Below are positions 54,113-64,000 of a DNA stretch of 64,000 nucleotides, piece after piece. The notes under the pieces are model-generated. The model worked only from the letters and a program-made list of their open reading frames with translations, was not told where the DNA came from and did no database searches. The position numbers were made by a program, and so were the translations under genes. Source of the stretch: Rhyacophila brunnea (taxonomy: Eukaryota; Arthropoda; Insecta; Trichoptera; Rhyacophilidae). The stretch's first letter is position 1. Each line of letters begins with the position of its first letter. The DNA lies in assembly GCA_022495005.1 (NCBI GenBank), contig JAGYXB010001412.1, positions 62,001-126,000 of the forward strand, written 5' to 3'.

Positions 54113-54218
54113 AGGTACTAAAATAATTAAAAGAATTTACTAGCAATTGTATGTACCTATAACATGATTTTATTTGCATTGGCGATATTATAATACTTAC
54201 TTATATTTTTTTTTTCAG

Positions 54219-54922
54219 AAAATGCCAAGTTAGTGAAAACCAAGCGAAGAGCTGTCAGAAAAATTCAATCGAAAAAATGCGATTTTGAATCATTTCTAGA
54301 TGATGCCATTAATAGAGGATACGTATTAGAATTAAATTCAGAAGAAAAATATAAAAATAATCATTTAAATAATGTCTCAAAATCCTTTACTAATGTCAGT
54401 ACGCAATTCAATGATAGTTCGACAAGTAAACTGAACAATGAATATTGTAAAGAGAACAATGCCAGTAGTAATTGTACTGATTCAATCGTGAAAAATAAAA
54501 ATCCTGTTTCCCGACACGGAACCGAAGAGGAAGAACAAAACGAACAAAGCAAACGAATTCAACAGGAAAATGTCACTGGCGGAAAACCGAACGAAGCCCG
54601 TTCGATGTTTGAATGTATAGAAAAACACAAACTAGACAATAATGACGTCTCCTTCACAGATAATAATACATTTTTAGAATTCGATAAACGTAAGATTTTA
54701 GCTTTGTGGGACGATTTGTGTGACGCAGATTTTAATGCAGCTGCTGTTTTATTGGAATTGCAGGACTCTTTACAAGCGTTGTGTGAAAATTTAGTTTTGT
54801 TAGATAAAATTGCGTTTTTGCACGAGCGAAATGTGACAATTGGAGATCTTCATTTTGAATTTATAAAAGTTACAAATGACAGTTTGTCACCGAGATGTCA
54901 CGCTCTAGTTGCAACTAAATGA
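54219..54922 (+). CDS. METTL25: METTL25-like methyltransferase, exon 3 (C-terminal)
   Basis: Acceptor TTTTTTTTTCAG ends at 54218. The first two bases complete a Glu codon split with exon 2, giving IEENAKLVKTKRRAVRKIQS with no frame break. A hydrophilic Asn/Ser/Glu-rich stretch follows, then ILALWDDLCDADFNAAAVLL, SLQALCENLVLLDKIAFLHE and SPRCHALVATK before TGA at 54920. The last part matches the family's C-terminal strand layout, with SPR-x-x-x-LVA near the end. Total protein is 659 residues, somewhat longer than typical vertebrate METTL25 because of two low-complexity insertions. Confidence 0.9.
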
Positions 54923-55195
54923 AATTATTGAATTTATTTATTTTATTAACAATGAGAATTTGATTTTTTTTAACGAGAAACGTATATTGCCCATCATCAG
55001 TTTGAGGAAACCTTAGCTCATTGGCTGAAGTCCACTCCATATTAATCAGTCGATACCTCATTGGCTGCATACTATTTAATACCAATACGCCGTCCAATGA
55101 ATGTCTGCGAATGCTTCACGAATTGTCAGAAAATGTATATGTGAGTCAAAAGGCATATTCTACATAGTAAATCAATGATTTGTAATATTGAAATC

Positions 55196-55201
55196 AATAA
55201 A
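55196..55201 (+). terminator. Polyadenylation signal AATAAA for METTL25
   Basis: Canonical AATAAA 273 nt past the METTL25 stop, with a second at 55212-55217 and a GT-rich stretch (CGTGTCGATGTTTATT) following. Position and context fit a 3' end. Confidence 0.55.
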
Positions 55202-55217
55202 AATATGTTAAAATAAA

Positions 55218-56562
55218 ACGTGTCGATGTTTATTTATTAGTGATCCAAATTATATAAAATAGAGCCATTGTAGTAACAATTTTACCGCTCTAATTCTTTG
55301 TAGCATATATTTGTTTATTTATTTAAAAAAAATGGGTATTACATAAATTATTATCAATTGAAGACATTCACGACCTGGAATTTAGAACAAGTTATTAAAA
55401 TAAGGTATAATATAAGTACAAACCAGATATATATATAAATAATAAAAATAAAAAAGCCTTTTTATTTCTTACAAAAAAAAAGTAAATGACAGTGAATTGA
55501 CTATATCTAATGTATATATAACCTATGGTTCTATCTATTATGTATATATATATATATATATATATGATTGTTATATCTACTTATTATCTAGTTTATATAA
55601 TATTAATTAATATTATTTTTATATTTTTGTATAATACATATATAATAAATTAAGATTTTTATTTTGAATAGCAAACCAGATAAATGTAAAAACAATAAAA
55701 TAATTTGTTAAACTATTTTTTTTATTCAACGAATAATTCCCAATATTGAAGAAGGTAGGTAACATTCTAATTATGGAACATACATACTTTTGAAAACACT
55801 TAGAATATAATATTATAATCAATATATTTGTCGCAATTAGGTAAATCGCCTTTAGAATAGTGGTATATGTGCATGGGCGCGAAACCCGAGAGATGCAGGC
55901 TCGATTCCTTCGGGGTGTCTTAATTTTTTCAAAAAAGATTTTTCTATTGGTTATAATATATTTTCCCAGAAGTGTTTTCAAAATTATGTACATACTAGAG
56001 GTGGAAAAACTAGTCGATTTTGAAGACTAAGTATACTTACTACCAGTATAAAAAAATACTTAGTATCATAACTTGTTCCAAAATATTTACAAGTATTTGG
56101 AATACTATATAGAGCGTTTGGCGTGCGTATGCAACATAAGTCTCATACTAGACTGGAACTAAAACTTAACTATGGATTAGTATTTGAAATATCGGCTTCA
56201 ATAGAATCGCTAAAAATACTCTGAGCTGGTCTTTTCGAAATGTCCCATTCATTATAAAATTTTAAACACATTTTAAATTTATGAGTTGTTTTTATGTTAT
56301 GTTATATTATAATATTCTTGTTTACATAAAATGAATAACAATGATTTTTTTTATTGTAAACTGCGTCACCTCAGTCACTCACCACATTTCCGATGGAATA
56401 ATATGATACTACAGAAAATTTATGACCTCTTGTTCATACATAAGATGATGTCATTCGCATGCATAGACTAATAAATTAAAATATAATAATTGTATTCGAG
56501 TGCTATCTCGCTTGCGCGCATTTAATGTCAATAGTATTGAAAGTCTACAAACTATCCAGCGA
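55218..56562. other. AT-rich intergenic DNA with TA microsatellite
   Basis: Contains a (TA)n run at about 55543-55565 and the tRNA-like sequence at 55846-55920. A minus-strand open frame at 55619-55993 overlaps these and is not credible as a gene. Confidence 0.45.
55846..55920 (+). other. tRNA-like sequence (pseudo-tRNA or SINE head)
   Basis: TTAGAATAGTGGTATATG resembles an A box and GGCTCGATTCC a B box, about 35 nt apart, as in tRNA genes. GGG-CGCGAAA-CCC could be an anticodon arm. Acceptor and T stems do not pair well, so a working tRNA is not called. Confidence 0.35.
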
Positions 56563-56570
56563 CTCGCGAT

Positions 56571-56961
56571 GGGAATGGGACGACTGGCCTCAGGACAATT
56601 GGACGCCGCACTGTCGTATACACGTATACAGAACGTAGACGAGGTATTTTAATCAGTTTCTATCTACTACTTAGTAGTTTGAATTCATTTTACTCTTAAC
56701 ATAATGTATTCTTTATCGCGGATTGAGAATTACCATGCCTAAGGCTTTATATAAAATAAAAAACTCTTTTTTCGTTGGAACTTAAACATATGCACGATTA
56801 AATCATTCTTTACGTCTGCGTATTTACATTCTCACCAACTATTAAATCATAATATAATCATTAAAATATAAATAATAATATTGAATATTTTTTTTAAAAG
56901 TACCTATTTATTTTCGAATTCCGTGGCGTCCAGTTGTCCGGTGCCAAATCGTCCTAGACCC
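56571..56961. mobile_element. TIR/foldback element with exact 8-bp TSD (MULE-like?)
   Basis: 391 bp. Left GGGAATGGGACGACTGGCCT then CAGGACAATTGGACGCCGC; right, read inward, GGGTCTAGGACGATTTGGCA then CCGGACAACTGGACGCCAC, about 39 bp of TIR. The target CTCGCGAT is exactly duplicated at 56563-56570 and 56962-56969. The internal sequence is AT-rich and non-coding. The GGG-starting ends and 8-9 bp duplication suggest a MULE-type or similar element. Confidence 0.75.
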
Positions 56962-56969
56962 CTCGCGAT

Positions 56970-57626
56970 GATATCATCACAAGTTTATTGGGCCACACGT
57001 ACTGAGTATGAGAAGTTTCATCCGATACTCGAGTACACAAACTGGTGACAGTATTTCCAACTCACCTCTAATACATAGACGTCCAATAAAATAAAAACAA
57101 AATACACAGAATCAATGTCTACGTCTCTTGGGAGTGCATTGATTAGTCTTTCAGATCTCGCTATTGGTGCCTAATAAATTTGACACGATGGTAGAGAATT
57201 GATTCAGGAGAGGTCACTACTGCGACGACGCACTTTGCATATAAATTCGGGTAAACAAAAGGATTGAAAACGATATCATGTGAAAGTGGGCAAAAATACT
57301 TCAAGTGACCTATGAGGTCCAAGAGAGTAAACACCGAGAACGCTTTGAAGAAAGATAGTTGAAAAATACTCGTCTGAAGTATTTTCGAAAGGAAATGTGT
57401 GGTTATAGTAAACAGGTGTGTGTTACTTTAAAGACATCGGACCGTGCGAGGTTTTTATATCATGGAAATATCTTTGTTTATCGTAGAACTAATATATCAA
57501 TTCAATATGTAATGTATTTCCGTCTAAATATACATTTTGGATTGCTATGTAGGTACGGAATAGGTGTCATTAATTTATGGTCATTAAAACATTACTATGT
57601 TATGTTATCATAAATATTTCCCTCTG
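56970..57626. other. Non-coding stretch
   Basis: No supported gene; the open frame at 57359-57613 has no known motif. Confidence 0.4.
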
Positions 57627-58262
57627 ATTAGCGACGGACAAAATTTCGAGAGCGTCGACAGCTTCAAGTATCTGGGGGTACACATCGCGGGAGATGGCAT
57701 TTTGCAGAAAGAGCTCGTTATCCGAATAGGAATGGCTGGAGCAACGTTCAACTCGATGCGGAATGTCTGGGATTCACGATTGTACTCGGTCAAAACGAAA
57801 TGCTGCTTTACGGTAGCGAATCATGGCACCTTACGAAGGCTCAGAACAACCGTATACTGAGCTTCGAAAATAGATGTTTGCGACGGATAATGGGTGTGCG
57901 GTGGGGTGGTATGACTTTAGGAGCAACGAAGAGATAGGAGAACGCACCAAGCAGCCTCTCATCACGCTAGTGAAGAGGCGACGTTAGACCTGGCTCGGCC
58001 ACGTGCTGCGGATGCCAGAAGAGAACCTCAACCTGGCTTGCCTGTTCTTCAAGCCGATCGGATTCCGGCGTCCTGGAAGGCCGCTAAATACTATCTATAG
58101 AGTGTATACGGCGGAGCTACGGAATGCTGGTTTGAACTGGAACGAGGCAAGAAGACTGGCGAGTGACAGGGATTCTTGGAGGCGCCGCGTGGTGTCCATA
58201 TGCTCCAATTAAGGGGCGGATATGGCCGAAGAAGAAGAGGAAGAATATTTCTATACATTTAT
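57627..58262 (+). mobile_element. LINE 3' fragment (RT C-terminus to tail)
   Basis: SVDSFKYLGVHIAGDGILQK then IRIGMAGATFNSMRNVWDSR and LYSVKTK give the RT C-terminal region. After frame changes, HVLRMPEENLNLACLFFKPI, GFRRPGRPLNTIYRVYTAEL and NEARRLASDRDSWRRRVVSI complete it. The 3' end is CCATATGCTCCAATTAAGGG, GCGGATATGGCCGAAGAAGA ending in AAGAAGAGGAAGAATA. This is the reference copy for the scraps at 3230-3480, 9725-9872, 11705-11795 and 37184-37275. Confidence 0.85.
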
Positions 58263-59682
58263 ATAATTGTTTGAAATTTAATAATAAATTTATTAAAAGT
58301 AAATTCCATCACTCAACTCGCTTTTACGAAACTCTATTTTATTGAGTGTATATGTTTCACGTGCATATGTGATTATTGTAAGTAAAGTGTACACACGGGT
58401 CCACAGATATCACCTTTATTAAGTGTTAAAGGTAAGTACAGAGTCCAACTAGATTTTGCCATAAATATACTTAGGTACTACAGTCGTATAGTATTACAAT
58501 GGAAGCAAATTCAATTACAAAATTAGAGAACCTTTTGTGCGTTAATTCACGAATATTAAATGACTCCTTGCATAACAAAGCAGGAAAATAATTAAAATTA
58601 TTTTTATCAGAGAATCCTTCGTTCATCTTCTAAATATCTTTAAGAGTATTATATTTAGCTCCAGTTTTAGTATATCTTTCTTTTATTATTTAGTTCTATC
58701 AAGGACTTTTTATCTATGTCATTTTGTACAAAAAAATACTAAAAAAACCAAAAAAAAAGTATTTGACATGTTTTCTTGATTCCACTTATACACAAAGTTA
58801 ACTTTTAATATAAATCTATAATAAAAAGAATTCAATACCTTTAAATATTTAAAAGATTTATTTGAATTAAATGAATAATAAATGAGTTATATCAATTTTA
58901 GTAAACAGTTTGCCTTTTTATGTGATCCTGAAAAATTCACTCTGTCTCCAATGGGTTAGTGACCAGTGATGATTATAATATTATGATATTCGGTTAAATA
59001 TAGCTTAGTATTTATACAAAGATTTACGGTGCTGTACGCACTAAGTTTCTTTGTAATATAAGTAAACGGCAAAACAACACATTTCAAATTGTTATTACCC
59101 TGAATTTTATTAATTAAGTTATATATTTTTTCTTTTTAATAATACTACAATATGTAAAGAAGCTCAATAACAATAGTAGTGAAACAGTAGTGTAATAGTA
59201 ACAGTGAAACAATCACAGAATCACCAAGGCTACAAACACATAGACCCCTCTAAACTAACCCGCCCTACACTACACTCGGTTTTAATCTAGCATATCACGA
59301 GGTCTTACGTTTGAATGTGAAGCACCAACAGTTTTTTATGCCTGAGAATCTCATCAAATTTGCTTTGACTGATTTTACTGTGACTGATTCTAACAAAAAA
59401 TCCCATTGGAGAGAGGATCAGGATGAATTATTAACACGAAAAAAATGACTCTAATCAATTGATATAATATATTATTCCGAAAACAATACTTGGAAACAAT
59501 ACGTTATACAGGCGTATTTTGTGGCGTAACGAACGTAAGGCACTATTCAAAGTTGTGCTGAAAGTACCCCAGGGGCAACTTCCCAAGACCTTGGTTGGCG
59601 TGCACTAGAGTGTGCGTGATTCCTACTTCGATATACCTAATGTACTACGGTCAATTCTCGATGAGAAAAGATCTTCTCGTTC
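58263..59682. other. AT-rich non-coding stretch
   Basis: About 1.4 kb with no gene or paired repeat ends that I can support. Confidence 0.5.
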
Positions 59683-59690
59683 ACCTAGAT

Positions 59691-61379
59691 CAGTGGTCGG
59701 CAAACCACGGCTCGCGAGCCACACGTGGCTCTTTGCCCCCTTGAGTGTGGCTCTACCACAAATGACCACGTACGGACTAAAATAGTGAAAGATAAAACAG
59801 TCAAAATGTCTTCGAATATAACCAACCAGCAAATCGACGATCTTAAATTGACGAGTTTTGTGACATAAATGATACAGAATAAATTCGTACGATTTATTTC
59901 ATCTACAGGTAATAAAGAAGAACTTTTAGGATTATTGCCACTCAAAGGTCAAACAGGTGGAGAGGATATTTCAAATGCTGTAATTGAGTGCCAATTTAAA
60001 CAGATAGGGCGAAAAGTATGACCGGTGTAGGAAAAGGGTTTGTTACCATTTTGAACGAAAAAAATAAGCACATTGCATCATTCGTCAAAAAGCGCTTTGT
60101 GCGCACACTTCCAAAAGAAATTTGCAAAGTTAGCTAGCTCTTAATCATTTTTAGTTAGTTTAGTACGCAGATCTTCTGCTGCATAACAGGGTACGTTGGT
60201 TATCACAAGGAAACGTTTTAAAACGTTTTGCTTCCTTATTAACAGAAGTAAAGCATTTCTCCTTGACATGGTGTTCACTATCCAGAAATAGGTAACGGAC
60301 AATCGGTTTATCCAAAAAAAATATTTCATGGAAGACGTTACGTCTCATCTAAATCAGCTTAATCGTAAACTGCATTGGGAAGGATTTTTTTCGATGTTAG
60401 AAGAAGTTATTTCATTCGAAAACAAATTATCCCTTTTTGCTTAAGATTTCGAAAGAGAATCTTCGATTCACTTTCAAAGCCTGCTGAAACATCGCTACGA
60501 AAATAATTCTGATATTGACATTTGCTATTTCAAAACAACAATTCTCATTATGAGGGAAGCTTTTCTCAACAGGTTTCAGGAATTCAGAAACAGCAAAGCG
60601 ACGTTAGTCTTTGTAAAAAAACTTATTAATGCTACGGTAACAGAATTATTTTTTTCTCCCTTTAATGTTGACATTGGCAACTTTGAAATTTTGAAATGCA
60701 ATTGCTGGATTTAAAAAATTTAGAATTATGGAGCTCTAAATTTCAACGTCTCTGTGTTGATATGGACATATTGGAGAAAAACAAATATGAATATGGTTCA
60801 TAACACATCAATAATCTACTTTGAAAGACCTGAAGAAGGAAGACATGATGATTTCTAACACCTGGAATAGTATTCTTGACTCATAATTATTATGATCAAT
60901 TGAAAAACTAGCGTTTGATGTTCTTTCCCTTTCCGGTTCTACATATTCATGCGAACAATCTTTTGCAAGCATGAACGTTATCAAGAGTAAATTGAGAAGT
61001 CGTCTTATTGATGAAAACTTGGAATCGTGCTTAAAATTAAAAACAACATACAATCCTGACTTACCCAAACTACTAAAGATAGAAGGCGATTGTTAATTTA
61101 AAGAGAATTGATGTAATTTATATCCCTATAGACTTTTATATACTTTATTGATTTAATTTTATGGATACCTTACTTACAATTTAATTTTTATCAATAAATA
61201 ATATCATTATTAAGTAAGACATCAAGTTTTTTTCAGTGTACTAATAAAAGTTTATTAAGTTAATAATCAGTGTACCTACATATATAGTTTAAGTTCAAGA
61301 AATTTGGCTCTTCAAAGAAATTGCAATCGTTGTACTGTTGATATTTGGCTCTCTTGACTAATGAGTTTGCCGACCACTG
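59691..61379 (+). mobile_element. hAT transposon, 1689 bp, with 8-bp TSD
   Basis: Perfect 15-bp TIRs: CAGTGGTCGGCAAAC at the left and its complement GTTTGCCGACCACTG at the right. Target duplication acctagat (59683-59690) and acctaggt (61380-61387), 7 of 8. Subterminal GTGGCTCTT and TTTGGCTCT motifs occur at both sides. It contains a decayed transposase (next entry). The ends resemble the ZBED/SCAND3-type hAT elements that leave GTGGCTC repeats in many animals. Confidence 0.9.
60020..61096 (+). pseudogene. hAT transposase pseudogene
   Basis: Degenerate hAT transposase with stops and shifts. Readable parts: GVGKGFVTILNEKNKHIASF near 60030, FQRLCVDMDILEKNKYEYG near 60740, and an in-frame C-terminus KLAFDVLSLSGSTYSCEQSF, then ASMNVIKSKLRSRLIDENLE and LKTTYNPDLPKLLK before TAA near 61096. 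CEQSFASMN-x-IK-x-KLR-x-RL is the hAT dimerisation domain. Multiple stops between these blocks rule out activity. Confidence 0.8.
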
Positions 61380-61387
61380 ACCTAGGT

Positions 61388-61929
61388 CATTTGGGGGCCT
61401 CTTTAAGACGTGGGGGCCATGGTTGGTTAGACCTACTTGAGCATATTATTATTTTCCTATTTCCGGATATTCCCATTAGATGTGGTTCATTCTCCAGAAA
61501 CACCCAGACTTTGAGAATATCTCAAAAATGTATTGTGGTATATCTACTGAGCCTACAGATGAGAACCGAGTGCCTCACACATTCTACTACGATGGCCATA
61601 TACTATCTATGAACCCAACGTGGAGTCTAGGTCAAAACTAGTGACGTCCCTAGTTGAAGTGCCACCTTTCAATTTTAGTTTAAAATTATCTGTTTATTCG
61701 TTAGGTATCCACTTACCTATTGTATTATTTATTTTTGGCTATCTTACACAAACTAATACACAAAAAATCAAAACAAGCAATGGGTCATACCAATTAATCA
61801 GTCGATTGCCACGAATTGTGCACCCCGATATTTAAAACTTGCAGAGGAGGATAACATGCCAAAGTGGAGATTAATAATTAATATATTATTTTTCTTATTG
61901 TGCCATCCCCTAACGAATGTCAGCCACTA
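61388..61929. other. Non-coding stretch with solo H1-type end
   Basis: TAGTGACGTCCCTAG at about 61639 resembles the H1 hAT terminus, but no partner end is found. No gene supported. Confidence 0.4.
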
Positions 61930-62766
61930 TCAGTACTCGTACTCGATGCTCGAGTTCTGTCACGAATATCATCTATAAGGGACCTTAGCATTACGTTTGA
62001 GAGTAAACTGACATTTATTAGCCATTTAGTTACTATTTGTAACAAACTTTAGATATTGGGCTTCGTCATGCGTACTTCCCGGGTCTTTTCGGATGTTACG
62101 ATATCAAAACTTTTGTTTAATTCTTTAGTTCGAATCAGGCTTGAGAGTGGGTCTATTGTTTGGGCACCGCATCAGTTGACGTATGGCCTTATGGTGGAGA
62201 GGGTTCAGAAGAAATTCTTGAGACTCCTTTACTTGAGGTTGTGTGGATACTATCCGTGGCTTTATCCAACTGACTTTCTCTTAGGTATACTTACATACTG
62301 CACTACTGCAGTCTGCAATTTAGAAGAGGTCTTTATTTAGCTACGTTTTATTTCGACTTATACGAAGTATAAATGAGAACTCTGCCATTGTGGGCAGTAT
62401 TGACCTGTGTGTCCCTGATAACTATCTTAGAAATAGAAAGCACCAGTTGCTTATTCTCCCAAGGTGCAGAACCAACATGCCACTGGTAATGTCAATAGAG
62501 AGGGCGATAACCATGTTCAACCAAATTGCTTCGGGTGTTGATATATTCCACTTAACCACGTCTCCTTAGAAAACTCGGTGTACTTCTTTGAACATATGTA
62601 TAATTGTATTTTCACTGCTTTTGTATGTTTATATTATGTTCTATTTTTATTTTTTCATTTTTATTACTTTCTTCTTTATAATAATGTGTCATGCTATATT
62701 GTGAACGTCTTAAACTTATATTTGTAATGTCCACAATATGTTAAAAAAATAAATTGAAATTGAAAT
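61930..62766 (+). mobile_element. Jockey-like LINE 3' end
   Basis: Reads RDLSITFESKLTFISHLVTI, then ILGFVMRTSRVFSDVTISKL, LFNSLVRIRLESGSIVWAPH and ERVQKKFLRLLYLRLCGYYP. These are the LGF-x-x-R-x-x-x-F and Y-x-x-LVR-x-x-LE-x-x-x-x-W-x-P blocks typical of jockey-clade LINE C-termini. Further on, VPDNYLRNRKHQLLILPRCR continues after a frame change. The 3' terminus AATAAATTGAAATTGAAATA at about 62747-62766 is a jockey-style A-rich tail. 5'-truncated. Confidence 0.85.
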
Positions 62767-64000
62767 ATAACAGGAATTAAAAATAATATACCTATTGCTG
62801 TTTGAGAATGTTGAATTTATTTTCAACTTAATTCAAAATATACATAACATCTTATATTTAACAAGTATAGTATAATATAATATGTATTTTCAATAATTTT
62901 ATTATCTAAATAAAATATTACTTTAATTATTATAAACATTACATATTTTTTTATAATTTAAAAATGGAGGTCACCCCAGAAATTTGATGACAGATCTTGT
63001 AACATTTTCTTGTCAATATGGTTTGTTTTTGAATAAGGAATAATAATATTATGAATGTTATATTTGTGATTTCATTTATTATAATAATCATTCAAGAGAA
63101 TGGTTATTAGTAAACAGTTTTATTACAAAAAAAGTTTATCGAAATAGCGTAGTTTCTTCAATATACACCATGTTTTTATTAAACGATATATTTATGATAA
63201 TATATAAACCAATTAATACATACACTGCCAATATAAAATTAATTTTAAAATTCTGTTACGCGTCACAATATAGTATTTATAAATATGTAAGTACTCATTC
63301 TCATATAATACTCATTTTTATTTCAATATAATTAAAAAGTATAAATATACTTATTTTAATATTTTTACAGTGTGCACAATTTTAAACACAAATACCCAAC
63401 GAGATAGAAATTTTCCAGCCATAAAAATTTCACCCCGTCGACTATTTGTTTTTTTAACAAGCAAAAATAAACATTTTTTTTTTTACATTTTTTATATTGC
63501 AACACTTGAAGAATATTGTAGTGTTTCATTTGCTTACGTAACAATATATAATTTTAGTTTTATTATATTTCAGGGATTAAAATTTGAAAAAAGAATACAA
63601 ATGTACCAGAAACATTTTTCAAGATAAAGACGTTTTTTCCAACTGAATTTTGTCTATTGCAAAATGTTTTGAAGTCAATTTCGAGTTCAAGTTTATATTC
63701 AATTAAAAGTTATTCTCTCTGGGTAATTGTTTAATTGAATGTCATTTACGTTCTTTAGATAATTAAATTGTCTATTCAAAATATTAACACCTTTAAACAA
63801 TTTAAAGACAATGTATTAATAAAATAACCAAATCCAAAAGAGCGGCAAAAATATAGAAGTTAAAAATAAATCTTTGTTTTATCTCGTGTAAAAAATATTC
63901 TTGATGACTTGTAAACAAATTTTAAAATATATCAATGATATCAACAATAAGTACCAATTATTAAAATAACAATTAAGTAGGGTAACGTTATATCAATTTA
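62767..64000. other. AT-rich non-coding stretch to window end
   Basis: No gene supported; the open frame at 63370-63627 is A/T-rich and lacks known motifs. Confidence 0.5.

Larger units (their letters stand above)
38637..55201 (+). other. METTL25: Gene span: METTL25-like methyltransferase
   Basis: Three exons (38642-39076, 41181-42021, 54219-54922) join through GT-AG introns in matching phase into 1980 nt, or 659 residues. An acceptor (TTATTTTCAG, ending 38636) sits 5 nt before the ATG, so the 5' UTR is probably spliced from an upstream exon. Intron 1 is 2.1 kb and holds a hAT derivative. Intron 2 is 12.2 kb and holds hAT elements, a SINE and other repeats. AATAAA at 55196-55201 fits as polyadenylation signal. 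Confidence 0.85.

Noticed and set aside
55846..55920. Functional tRNA gene
   Set aside because: A- and B-box-like motifs only; stems do not form a proper cloverleaf by eye.
62987..63627. Possible gene at 63370-63627
   Set aside because: Composition is that of the surrounding AT-rich DNA, with no conserved residues or splice context that I can defend.
1..64000. CRISPR array, operon or prophage
   Set aside because: No regularly spaced direct repeats and no bacterial gene arrangement; spliced genes and SINEs show eukaryotic nuclear DNA.

Overview
The window looks like nuclear DNA of an insect. It is AT-rich, its genes have GT-AG introns, and it is crowded with cut-and-paste DNA transposons, tRNA-derived SINEs and broken non-LTR retrotransposons. 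I cannot fix the insect order. There is no sign of bacterial, plasmid or viral gene organisation.

I can support three host protein genes. (1) On the minus strand, five coding exons between 15209 and 8595 join in phase into a 386-residue Myb/SANT-like DNA-binding protein with a C-terminal coiled coil. (2) On the plus strand, 30236-33361 is a complete, single-exon mitochondrial presequence protease (PITRM1/PreP, M16C) of 1041 residues with all catalytic residues. (3) On the plus strand, three exons (38642-39076, 41181-42021, 54219-54922) join in phase into a 659-residue METTL25-type methyltransferase. Its second intron is 12.2 kb. The three genes have no obvious common pathway; PITRM1 and METTL25 merely lie head to tail.

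Nearly everything else is mobile DNA, and many elements have readable ends. hAT elements carry CAGTG-type ends and 8-bp target-site duplications (TSDs): a four-copy family at 21600, 45859, 47854 and 53193; a second family at 35602, 44516 and 51500; single elements at 34637, 39232 and 59691; and a probable one at 17234. Pogo/Tigger-like elements with TA target sites lie at 15489 and 35673, the second nested in a hAT element. Foldback elements with 8-9 bp TSDs lie at 13522 and 56571, with a relative at 5496. Short PIF/Harbinger-like elements with TAA/TTA target sites lie at 2395 and 21276. At least ten copies or fragments of one tRNA-derived SINE family are scattered on both strands, plus a separate tRNA-Gly-like SINE at 26044. 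LINE reverse-transcriptase fragments occur at about 2.9, 9.7, 11.8-12.8, 17.3, 21.4, 26.3, 37.2, 57.6 and 61.9 kb.

Layout: 1-8.5 kb intergenic with small elements; 8.6-15.2 kb Myb/SANT-like gene with transposon-filled introns; 15.3-30 kb transposon graveyard; 30.2-33.4 kb PITRM1; 33.4-38.6 kb hAT/Tigger nest and a SINE; 38.6-55.2 kb METTL25 with element-rich introns; 55-64 kb AT-rich sequence with a foldback element, a LINE, a hAT and a jockey-like LINE end. I see no rRNA gene, confident tRNA gene or CRISPR array. Nothing here is clearly an undescribed multi-gene system. The most noteworthy items are the intronless PITRM1, the foldback elements, and several multi-copy repeats whose insertion junctions can be read directly.
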